The notes below the pieces were generated by a model. That model ran no database searches, was not told the origin of the DNA, and saw only the letters and a list, made by a program, of their open reading frames with translations. Of a DNA stretch of 64,000 nt, positions 22,801 to 34,800 are shown piece by piece. The first letter of the stretch is position 1, and the number at the start of each line of letters is the position of its first letter. The position numbers were made by a program, and so were the translations under genes. The stretch is from Pseudoduganella sp. (lineage in GTDB: Bacteria; Pseudomonadota; Gammaproteobacteria; Burkholderiales; Burkholderiaceae_D), in the NCBI GenBank assembly GCA_021323265.1, contig JAJTCO010000003.1, positions 82,556-146,555 on the forward strand, given 5' to 3'.

Positions 22801-25800
22801 CGCCATTTCCCACTTGCCTTCAAGCCAGGAAGCCTTGCTGGCACGCAGCTGGCTTTGCAGCAATGCGCCAAAGCTCCCGTAGGCATACGACGTCGAGGTG
22901 CCGTCGAATTCCACTTGTGTCAACTTGCGGCCAGACTCGTCGTAACTCATCGACGTAACGCGATCCAGTTCACTCGCTGTCACTGCGCCCCAGGTCTTGT
23001 TGACCGTATCAAAGCTGGCCTTGTTGGCGCGTACCGTTTGGTGCAGTTCCTCACCGAAAGCGTTGTAGACGTGCTCGGTCCGGGTACCGTCAAAGCCGGT
23101 GCTGGCGGTGACTTGGCCCGCGCTATCGTAGGCAAATTCCGTGTAGCGGTCGCTACTGCTGGCGGCGGGCTTGCTCCAGCTGCCAGCAGCAAAGCTGGCC
23201 TTGGCAGCGCGCAGCACCTGCGAGACCACCTGGCCGAAGTCGTTATAGCCATACTCCGTCGTGGTACCGTCAGCGGCAATTTCCACAGTCATGCGGCCGG
23301 CCGCATCATGTTTGAATTGGCTATAGCGGTCCTTGGCCGCGTTGACTGCAGGTGCAGTCCATCGCTTGGTGACGGCATTCCAGGAAGCGCTGGCCGCGTG
23401 CTGGATGGTCCTTTCAATGGCGCCAAACCCGTCATAGATATAGGAAACGCTGCTGCCATCGCCCGCAATGACGGTAGAAGCCAGGCCCAGCGCGTCAAAC
23501 ACCACCTGGCTATAGCGGTCGCCGGCAGAAGCGCTTGCGACCGTCCAGCTGCGCGTGCCGCTGTTCCACACCGCCCGCGCAGCGCGCGCCACGGTCTGCA
23601 CTGCGTCGCCATAGACGTCATACACAGTCAACACCGTTACGCCGGTGGCGTCGATGTCGGCCACAACACGACCTTGCGCGTCGCGTTTGATTTCGGCGAT
23701 GCGGTCGCGCTCCGCGTCTTCTGCCTGCACCGCCCATCGCTTGGTCGTTACGTTCCACACGGCACCGTTATACAGTGCCACGTTGCGCACTACCCGCCCT
23801 TGGGCGTCATACTCCTGCTTGGTGACCACACCGGCTGCGTCGACGGAAAATTCTTGCAAGCCAAGATTGTTGTAGCTGACCTGCGAGACGCGATTGGCCG
23901 CCTGGTCGGCCTTCGATTGCGGTTGGATCTCCCAGCCAGTGTCGCTCCATTTGGCTCGCGTCGACAGTTCGATGGTCTGCTCCAAGCGGCCCTGCGCGTC
24001 ATACACCAGGCGCGTTGCCAGGCCGTCGATGCCAATCTGGTATTCCACTCGGCCGTCATCGTCGTACTGCGTCGCCGCTGCCCGCATGCCAACCTGGTTG
24101 CTGCTGTTGGCAACCCAGGATTCCAGCGCCAGCAAGGTGCTGGTGCCGCTGTACTCGCCTGCATAGTGCAGCGTGGCCGTCTGACGGCCTTGCGCGTCGT
24201 AGCGCATTTCGGTAACACGCTTGCGGTGGTCCACCGTATAGCGCACGCGGCCGTAAATATCGTTCACATTGGTGGTATAGCGGGCATCCGCCTCATCCAG
24301 CGCACCCAGTTCGGTGGCGGACTTGGTCTTGCTGGCGTCCCAGCCACTGAGCGGGTCTTGCAGGCGTACGGTGCGCAGCAATCGTCCGAGTCCGTCGTAA
24401 TCATTGCGCACCACATAGCCGGCCGCGTCGATCGTGTAGTGGGTCAGGCCATCGGCGCTGTAGACGTGGGTTTCCGCGCGGGCGCCGGCGAGGTTGGCGG
24501 CCGCCCAGTTCTGCATGGCGTACAGCGAATAGTCACGCGTGGTGTACTTGGCTGCGTAACGGATCCGCTTGCTCAGGCGCGCGCCATAGCTGTCGTAACG
24601 GAACTCTTCGACCGTGCCGTCGGCATTGATGCGGAAGCGCAACTGGCCATCGTCGTGCACCAGCTGTTCGCTGCGTGCCGGCACCAAACCGTCGCCGAAC
24701 TCGGTGCGATTGCGCAGGCTGCCCGCGGCCCACTTCAGCAGGGCGGAAATCGACTTCTCGCCCGAGTACAGGGCGGAGGAATAGACGTCAAGACGCTCGA
24801 ACGCGCCCGTCGAAGTGTAGCCGAATTTACTGACACGGCCGTCAGCGGCGATGGTGAAATACGGGTCGCCACTGCCATCCAACACGACCGAATCGTCGTT
24901 CGCCGGGCGCGGCGTGCCGTTATTCTGCACCCAGGTCTGGATTGCGGTGAAACTATTGGTGCCAGTGTACTGTTCGGTATACGTCTTGAAGCCAGTCAGC
25001 TTGCCGGTGCCGTCGTACAGCCACTGCTTGACCAGCTTGGTCGTCGTGTCGTACGAATAGAGCCGGCGGCCGGTAGCCTGGTCGACGTGTACGCTAGCCG
25101 GCACCGAGGTCTTTGGCAACAGGTTGCGAATGCCGGCAGACAGCACCCTGTAGGTCGCCCCTGTAGTGAATAGCTCGGCAAAGACCCGATTGCCAAGCAA
25201 GCGTCCCTCATCGTCGTAGATGACCTCGATCAAGCGCCCGGTATGGTCTTGAATAAACCGCAAGCGCCCGAAGTCGTCGTTGATGAGCGCATCGTTCACC
25301 GCCGTTTTCGGCGTACCTGTTCCTCCCTGCCCGGTCCAGGCGTAGATTGCCTCATAAGTGGCGTCCCCGGTATACGAACTGTTAATACCACTGTACACCC
25401 GGGTATTAACAAAATTACCGTCATTGTCATACAGCCATTCGCGCACTTTATTGTTGTTGCTCGGTATCTTTGCGAAGCGCAGCTGGCCTTGGTCGTTGTA
25501 AATTAATTGGTCCCCTGCCGCAGCGTACAGCCGGGCTGGATCCGACAGTTTGGTGTTGGCGTTGACCGAACTGCCGGTTACCTCGTCGAAGATGTTGTAG
25601 AAGATTTCGCGGCTGCCGCCGGTTTCACCGAACACCCGGGTGGCGCGGCCAACGGTGTCATAATGCGTAGTAACGCGGTGCGCCGCGCCGGCCTCGTCGG
25701 GCAATACCCACTTGCCATTCGTGCGCGTGGCCGCCGCAACGTATTCGACGGTTTCCACCTCCTGGCCAAAGGCGTTGTATTTGTTCTGGCGGACCCCGCC

Positions 25801-28800
25801 AGCATCGTTAATCGTGTATTCCACACGATCCAGCTCGTCGTAGCGCGTTTCCACGCCGGCATCGCGGCTGCTGTCGACGCCAGGCAGGCTCCAGCCAGTG
25901 GCAGTACGCGTTGCCTCGCCTGCCATCCGGTTCACCCGTACCTGGCGGCCTATGCCGTCATAGGTGTATGCCACGACTTCAATACCGCGTTCGCCGCTGC
26001 TGCGCAGCGTAGAGGCGACACGGCCAGCCTGGTCATACAGGGTTTCGTCGGTAATATCGCCATCGGATGAGACGCCCACCTGGGTCCAGTCGCCATTGCT
26101 CCATACGGCGCGCTGTGCGAATTGCGTGGTCTTAACCAGCTGGCCCAGGCTGTCGTACTCTTCGCGAACAGTGAGGCCTTGGCTGTCGATATTCCAGCGC
26201 ACCTGGCCGCCATCGGCATGGCGGATAGTGCTGGTTTGCACGTCGCCGGCGTTGGCCGCCACCCACGCTTCCAGCGTAGCGGTGTTGCGGGTGCCACTGT
26301 AGACGGTCTGATAGCGCAGTTCCTTGACGACACGCCCCAGGGTGTCGTAGCGGGTTTCCGCAACGAGATTGCTCTCCGGCGCAATGGTGAAGCGGACGCG
26401 CCCAGCCGCATCGTACAAACGAGTGGTGGTCTGAGCCGGCCCGCTCAGCGCGTCAAGCGCCGCACGGTCGGCGACGCTGTTGCCGCTCCAGCCTGGCAAG
26501 CGGTCGGCGAACACGGTTTCCGTTTCGACCAGGCCTGCGCTGTTATAACCGTAACGGGTGACGCGGCCGTCGAATGTTATCGTATACAGTTTGCGTCCTG
26601 CTGCGTCATAGGCATAGGCCTCCGCGCGCGCCTCCTCGCGGCGGTAGGCCTCGGCGTTGGTCTCCGCGTCATAGGCTTTGCTTAAAGTGTAATTGATGCG
26701 CAGGGAATCCCAGGCGGCAGCAGTATTGCTATTCACCATTTCCGGCGCATACAGCTGCACCGCATGCTGCAACACCTTGGCCTTGTCGCCCAGCCTGGTG
26801 TAGACATGCTCTTTAACCCTGTTGGCGCTGTCGATCTCAAAGCGCAAGCGACTCAGATCGTCGTACACGAACTCGGTCGTACGCGCCCCCGTTTTGCTCA
26901 GTGCATTCAAGGCCGCCAGCACTGGCGCAGCCTCGCCACTCCAGCCATCCAGACGCGCGGCGTACGCGGTGACTTTGCTGACTTCGTCAAACGCTCGGTA
27001 GGAATAGCCGACCACGCTGCCGGTACCGTCGATCTCAAACAGCACCCGGTCGGCGCTGTCATACACTTTGCTGCGCGTGTTAGCCTTGCTGAAGTTAGCC
27101 GACGCGGCGGCAAACGTTTCCAGCTGCGCCAGGGTGGCGGACAGCGGATCCTGCACGCGCGTAGCGTAACCAATTTCCTTGGTGACGCGCCCCAGCACGT
27201 CGTAGCGGGTTTCGCGCACGCCGCCAGTGGCGTCGACGCTGAAGCGAACGCGATCCAGCTGGTCGTAGAAAGTGCGGGTCACCTGGTCGTCTGCCGCGTC
27301 GGCGGCCGCGATCCAGTCGTTACCCGCGCGGGTCGCCGCGAGGGCCTGCTGGCGCACTTCGCTCACGCGGCCCGCGCTGTCATAGCTGTATCGCGTGGTC
27401 TGGCCCAGCGAGCCAATCTCATACTCAAGGCGGCCGTTGCTGTCATAGCGCCGGTAAGTCGATTCGGCAGCCGGTGCATCGGCCGCGTCGCGCCAGCGCA
27501 GCAAATCGTCCAGGGAGAAGTCGGTGCCGCTATAAGCCCCCAGATAGTGCAGGGTCTGCGTCAGGCGGCCCGCGCCGTCATAACGCATTTCGGCCACCTC
27601 ATTCGCACTGTTCAGACGGAAGCGCAACAGGCCGCTGCGGTCATAGATGGTGCGCTCGGTGCGGTCGTCGCCCGATGCCGCGACCGCCCCCCACTGGTTG
27701 CCTGCCTTGATGGCTGCCTGGGCGCGGCGGGTCACTGCCGCCAGGTTGCCCAAACTATCATAGCTGTACTCGATAACCCGGCCACCATGGTCGATTTCCG
27801 TGGCGACCCGGCCCAGGCTGTCGTAAGTCTTGCTGGTGGTCCGCGCGCCCGCCTCATAGGACTGGGCAAATGTCTCCATCGAAGAGAGTGATGGTGGATC
27901 GGTCAGCTGGTAATTAGTAACGCTCCATTCGTGGTTGGTGGCGTAATCGAGGGTTTGCAGCAGGTTGCCGAAGCCGTCATAGCGGAATTCGCGGACACCC
28001 ATCTGCTCCTTGCTCGTCGCGACATCGTAATGACTTTCGCTCAGTACAAAGCGCGGACGGCCAAGGTTGTCGGAAATCGTCAGCCTGACGCGCGGGCTGA
28101 TCTCCGATTGCGGCGCGGCAGAATTAATCGACATCCCCTGCAAGGTCGTCAGCATGATCGTGCTGGTGGTGCTCCAATTGGCGATAGGCAGCGCAAACTC
28201 ATAACGTGAGACTTCATCGCCAAACTGGTTGTAGCGCACGCGCGTCACCTGGCCTGCCGCATCGATCTTGAAGGTGGCGTCGTAGGCGTCATCGAAAATG
28301 CTGGTCAGGGTAGCGCGCGCCTGGTCCGCGTTGCTGGTGGCGAATTGCTCCAGGTTAGCCAGGCTGCGGCCGGAACTGCTGATGGCGACCTGGTAATCCA
28401 GTGTTTGGATCACACGCCCGTGCCCGTCGTGGCGGTATTCCCGCACGGCTCCGGCACCATCCACGCTAAAGCGCAGCAAACCAGCAGCGCTATACACTTG
28501 GTCGCTCACCTGGTCGCTGCCTGCGCCAGCCAGCGCCGCCAGCGTGGCTGCCGCAGGGGCCGAATGGGCCGGGGACCAGTCGGCCAGGCGCTGTCCGAAC
28601 CTGGCGCTACGCACCACCCGGCCCATGCTGTCAGCCTGCGTGTAAGAGACTCCGCCTTCGCCATCGATGGTATAGGTGCGGCGGTTGGCCTCGTCAAACA
28701 CCATCGTGTTGCCGCTGGCGGCAGTGGCTTGGTCCTGCGCAAATTGTTCGAGATTATCCAGTGTATGCGCTACTGAATCGGCCAACGGCACCGTGTACTG

Positions 28801-31800
28801 GAGCGCGCGCACCACCCGTCCCAGCGCATCGTAGCGCGTTTCGGCAACCCCACCTTCCGTCGAAATGTGGAAGCGCAGGCGGCCATTTGCGTCGTACACC
28901 TTGCTTTCTGCGCGGTCGGCCGCTGAGGCCAGCGCCTGCAAACTAGCCAGCGTTGGTAAGCTGGCGCTCGCCTGCCAGCCGGTGACTGGACGCGCCAGCC
29001 GGGCGCTTCGCAGGGTATTGCCAGCAGCATCGAATTCCAGCTTGCTGACATAGCCCTGGGCATCGATATCATAGCGGGTCTGGTTGGGGCCATCCCATAC
29101 CGATGCCAGGCCATGGTCTGCCGCCGAACGGTTGGCGCTCAGGGCGAAGAAGTCACGCACCGCCGACATGGCCGGGGTGGCACTGGTCAGCGCATATTTC
29201 TTGGCAAAGGTGACGCTTTGCACCAGGCCGAAGGCATCGCGCTTGCGCATGGTGGTCAGGCCCTGCTCGTTCAGCTCATATGTCGTGTTATTGGCATCGT
29301 CATACAAGGTGATGCTGCGGCGCGGCGAGGAGCTGCGCGCGGTATTGATAGCCGTCTGAATATCAGCGTAGGTTTTGGCCCAGGCGGGGACGGTGCCTTC
29401 GTTGCTGGCAATGGTGCGGGTGGTGCGGCCGAAGACATCGTTTTCGTAGACAGTATGGACGCCCAGCGAGTCGATGGTCCCTTGCAGCCGGCCCTGGCGG
29501 TCGTAGCACTTGTACTCACGGACCTGGGGAATATTGGCAGCGGCGCTGGAGTCGCTGCTGATCAGGTTGGCAACCTGCGTTTCCATCGACGTCGCCGAGC
29601 TCCAGGACAGTGCGCTCTGGTAGCGCACTGTCTTCCAGTTCTCATGGGTGCTGGTGTAATGGTAGGCAGTCACCAGACCATTCGCATCGACGGTGCGGCT
29701 GACGTTGCCATCATTATCGTAGAACGTTGCAGTTTTCTGGTCGCTGGCCGTTGTCGCCAGCGCAGCCATATCACCCGCGCTCAGGGCGCGGCCATCGATG
29801 GCCAGCACGTTGGCATACTGGTAGGTCGCGCAGACGCGGCCGAGCCTATCCAGCGTCTGGCGGGTAACATTGCCGCCGGCGTCGACCACGTAGCGGTAGG
29901 CGGTCCCGTCGCGCACCTCGTACACGGTGTTCTCATAGCGGTCCACTGCGCCGGCTGGACGCGCATCGAGCAGTTCCTTGATCCGCGCAGCGCCCGGCAC
30001 TACGTCCTGGCGCGCAATCGTTCCGGCGTACGAAATCCGCTGGGTCTGGCGTCCCTGGCCGTCATATACGAATCCGGTCACGTTGCCGACGCCGTCCACT
30101 GTGTAGGCCACTTGGCCGGCCGCATTGTAGGCAGTGATGGACAGCGCGTCCGCGTCCGGGTTGCTGATTGCCTGCTGCGCATGCCGCAGAATGGCGATCA
30201 CCCGCCCGGCGTCGTCGTAGCTATAGCGCGTGACATTGCCGAACTGGTCGCTCGTGCTTTCCACGCGGCCAGCACTGTCGTAAGTCTGGCTGCTACTACG
30301 GTCGCCAGCGGAAGCCGCCACCGCCGTTGCGATATCCGACTCGCTCAGCAGGCCCGCTGAACGGGTTACGCGCTGGGCGTGGCGCACGGTGCCGTTCAAA
30401 CGTCCGCCTGCGTCGTACTGATGTTCGGTTACGTAGCCATCGCCATCGACTTCGTAACGCACCCGGTTGTCGCGGTCATAAATGCTGTCCGTCACACGGT
30501 CGGTGGTTGTTGGAGCCAGCGCATCGAGCGAGGTAATCGTCGGAATGGCATTGGTAGCCAGCGCGCTCAATTGGCGTATACGGCTCAGGTTGCCGCGCGA
30601 ATCGTAGCTGTAGCGCGTAACGCGCTCGTTATACGATGCCGCTCCAGCCTCTTGGTAATACTCCGCCTCGTAGATCAGGCGTTCATCCTTGTCGTAAAAC
30701 AGATACGTCTTGCGTTCTTTGCCGTTGGTGCCATTATTACTGCCGCCCAACCCAGAGGCCCAATCATTCTGGCTAGCCATTGTGACAAGTCCGAACATGC
30801 TAAGCGTAAGGTCCGCCGCATCGATGTATTCGGTGCGGGTAACACGCAAAGGCTCCGTGACCGCCGTGTATTCGAAGCGTGTCAGGCTGCCATTGGCATC
30901 GACACGCCAGGTCATGCGGCCGGCCGCATCGTAAGCAAAGCGCGTGATCTCGCCGGCAGGATTCTCCTCGGCAATCAACTGGCCCTGTTTGTCGTAGGCA
31001 TAGCTGGTCCGCAACGCAACGCCAGACGAATCCTGCGTGACCGAGGCTTTCTGGCCCAGGTCGTTGTAGGTGTAGCTCAGCACCTTCGGATTGGCGCTGC
31101 CGTAGCCTTCGGTGACTTTCAGCACACGGCCTGCCTTGTCGTATTCGACCCGGGTCCGCAGGTTCAGGCCGGCCGGATCGACGGCAGTGGTTTGTACCAG
31201 GCCGCTGGTAGTATGTTCGTAGGAAATGCGGGTGAGACCATTATTGCCGTCCCGCTGCTCCACCACCTTGCCGCGTCCGTCGTAGCTGATCTCGGACACC
31301 ATCTTGCCGCCCACCTTGGTACGGAAGACCCGGTTGGCGCTGTCGTACTCATATCCGGTGGTGACACCACCGATATCGACCGACATCAGCTGGCCGTTAT
31401 CGTGGTAGCTGCGCGTTTCGCGCACCACCCCATCGGCACCTTTGATTTCCCTCAGCTGGCCATTCAGGTCGTAGCTATACTCAGTAGCGTTGCCATTGGC
31501 ATCGGTAACCTTCCAGACTTCGCCGAATTCGTTGTTCTGTGTGGTGACTGCCACCCCTTGCGGGCTGGTCACCGTCATGCTGCGCGCCGCCACGTCATAG
31601 CTGTAGGCGGTGGTGCGGCCCAGATGGTCCTTGATGCTGACGGTGCGGTCAAACGCATCATACGTGGTGCTGATGCTGCCACCGGCCGGATGGCTTTGGC
31701 TGACCAGGCGGTTCCAGCGGTCATAAGCCAGGGTTGTTACGGTACCACGCTCGTTGGTGCGCGTGACGGTGCGGCCAAATGCATCGTAGGTAGCACTGGT

Positions 31801-34800
31801 CACGCGTGCCGACCCCGTGCCTGGCGCTGTTGTCGTTGTGGTGCGCAAACCGCGACGATCGTAGGCGTATTGGCGACTCACGCCGACGACCGGGGTTTCG
31901 CCCAGAAGATCACGGAAGGCGTTATAGCCATAAGTGGTGTCGCCGCCGTCGTTGTCCGACTGGCGCGCCACCAGGCCGCGCTGAGAGTATTGGTAATCCC
32001 GGACATCCTTGCCCTGGTCTTCCGCAAACAGGCGCTCAATCGCGGCGCGCAGCGTGGTGTTGACCTGCCCGCCAGCTTGGTCGCTCATCTCGGCGCTGCT
32101 GAGGCGGCCGGCATAGGCGACGCGCTTGGCGACTTCATTGAAGGCGTTGTAGCGCTTTTCGATCACCTCCCCCAGGTCGTTGATTTCGTGCGTCAGATTG
32201 CCGCGCGTATCGTAGTTGTAACGTGTCTTGCGGCCGTTGGCATCGGTCTTGCTCATCAAGCGGCCGGCACCATCGTAGTCGTAGCCGGTCGTCTTGCCGC
32301 GCCCATCCTTGGTCGCGGTCATGCGCCCCAAAGTGTCGTAAGTCTTTTCGGTAGTGCGTGCATTCGTCGTGTCGGCGGCCTGAGTTTCCCTCACCAGTCG
32401 TCCGAAATCGTCGTAGCCGTAGGTGGTGGCCACATTATGGACGTCGATGGTCTTGGAAAGCAGACCCTGGCGGTTGTATTCGTGCTTGACGACCTGAATG
32501 TCGTTCGCACCGCCATTCAAAGACTTGACGTTGGTCAGATGCGTGCTGGACGACTGCGCGCTACTGAAAGTCGTCAACGGATTGGCGTATGCACGCTTTT
32601 CCGTCAAGAGCCCAGCCTGGTTATAGACATATTCGGACAGGAAGTACCTATCATTGCCGGCTGCATCGCGGAACCAACGCACCTCGACCTGTAAGCGGCC
32701 AGCCGCATCGTAATAGTAGTCGATGCGCTGGTCGTCAATCGAGGTGGCGGGAACAACACTCGCGGCCAGCGCGCTGCCATTGGCGGCCAGCTGCAGTTTG
32801 GAGTTGGCGCTCGGGCCGCCGGCGGTGGTATCGCCATCGGTATTCAAGCGATTGGCATAGCGTTTGCGCAGCTTTACCTGCCCGAGCGCGTTGCGCTGGT
32901 ATTCGGTGACGTAGCCTTCCTCGTCCACCTCCCCGACCAGCAGCCCGGCGGCATCATACACCCAGCGGTGGAGCCGGGTCTGGCTGGTGCGCACTGGCGC
33001 GGCCAGCGAACTGGCCGACGAGGTGATCGTCAGATCTGATGTACTAACCTGGGCCTCGTAGCGCAAGCGCGCCACTTTGTTGCCGAGGCTGTCGTAGACG
33101 TACTGGGTCATGTAGCCCAGTTCGTCGATTTCCTTGATCAGACGGCCACCATCGTCGTACAGGCTCCAGCTGCTGCGGTCGTTATTGGCATCGGCATCAG
33201 GACGCCACGTTTGCATGTCGACCGCGCTCATCAACGGCGCTGTCCCGCCCGAAGCGGTCGGCGAAGTCAGTACATTCAGCTCACCTGCGGTCAGCACATT
33301 GGCGTAGCGTACGCTGCGCACCATCTGGCCGGCAGTGTTGTAAAACATTTCGCGCAGCGTGCCATCCTGACTCACCTCGGCCACCAGCCGGCCAGCCGCG
33401 TCATACAAGAACATCTGTGCGACGCCGGTGGGGTCGATCTTGCGGCGCAGGCGGCCCAGTGCATCATACTGGTATTGTGTGACCGGCGCGGTTGGCGTGT
33501 CTCCCTGCGTAAACGTCAGCAGTTCGCCGGCGGCGCTGTATTGTGCAACGGTAACCGCGGCGCCGGCAACGGTGGTCGTGATGGTATGACCGGCGTCGGT
33601 ATAACTCAGGGTGGTCACCTGCTTCAGGGCACCCAGCGTGGTGCGGGAAATGGTCTGGACGCGTCCCAAGCTGTCGTAAGTATAATTAACAGCCGCTTCA
33701 TCTGTGCCGCTGCTCGCTTGCAGCTCCGATTGCGACAGCAAACGGCCGGCATAATCGTAGCTGTAAGTGATCGTCCTGACCGGCTTGCCGGTGTCGCCGG
33801 CGCCGGTGGACGTCGCAGCCGAGAAGGTCTTGCTGGTGGCCAGGTTGCCGCGCGCATCGTAGGTGTATTCGGTGCGCTGCACTAGCGCGTCCATGCGGGA
33901 AGCAATCCAGGTATCCAGTTCGGATTCGGTGTAGTTGACCAGGGTGGTGGCCACCTCCTTGCCGACGCGCACCTCTTCGGTGCGCAAGCCGTTCGTATTG
34001 TAGCCGTATCGCGTGACGGCGCCGGTCGGCGAAACCAGGTAGAGCAGCAGGCCCTTGGCATTGTAAATGTAGCGTGTCTTGCGAACCGGACTGGTGTCGC
34101 CGCTCGGCGGGGCGACTTCTTCCGAAAGCAGCGCGCCGGTGGCAACGTCGTAGATCCGCGTCTGCACATAGCCGTTCGGATCGGTCTGCGTCACGGTACG
34201 CTTGCCGGCACTTTCCACGTAGGTATAGCTGGATACCTTGCCTGCATTGGTCACCGTGAGCAGGCGCCCGCCCGCATCGTAGGTGTACGAGATGGTCTGG
34301 CGCACGCCATCCACAGCCGGCATTTCCACCGACTGAAGGCGGCCATTGGCTTGGGTAATCAGCGTGCTGCCGCCCATTGGATCGGTGATGGTGACGCTGT
34401 CGCCGTCGTAGCTGAAGCTGGTGCTGCGTTGCTGGCCGCTGACGCTACGGTCGACAACGGAGGCGACCCGGTATTTGCCGTTATGCACGACATACGTGAA
34501 GGCGAGATCGACCACCCTGCCAGCCGCTGCCGAAGCATCGATTTCGCGCAGGCTGGCGACGCGCTTGCTGCTGCCGTCATAGCTGTACTCAACAATGTAG
34601 TTGTGGGTGACGCCCTGGGCATCGCGCCACTGGGTCTGCACGCGCTGCAGGCGGCCGGCTTCGTCATACACATAGCTGGTACTGTCCTTCAGCGTCCCGC
34701 TTGCCTCGTAAGACTTGACTTCAGTCACCCGGTTTTCCTGATAGGAGAAATCGATATAGGTGCCGCCCGTCAACGCTACGCGCGCCAGCAGGCCGTCAGT

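Noticed and set aside
20700..23280. CRISPR-like array suggested by repeated DNA
   Set aside because: The repeats are long coding YD units in frame, not short palindromic repeats with unique spacers; no cas genes are present.
20551..25173. 1540-codon plus-strand frame inside the RHS gene
   Set aside because: It is the exact antisense of YD repeats; its apparent repeats follow the sense repeats, and it has no ribosome binding site or family.
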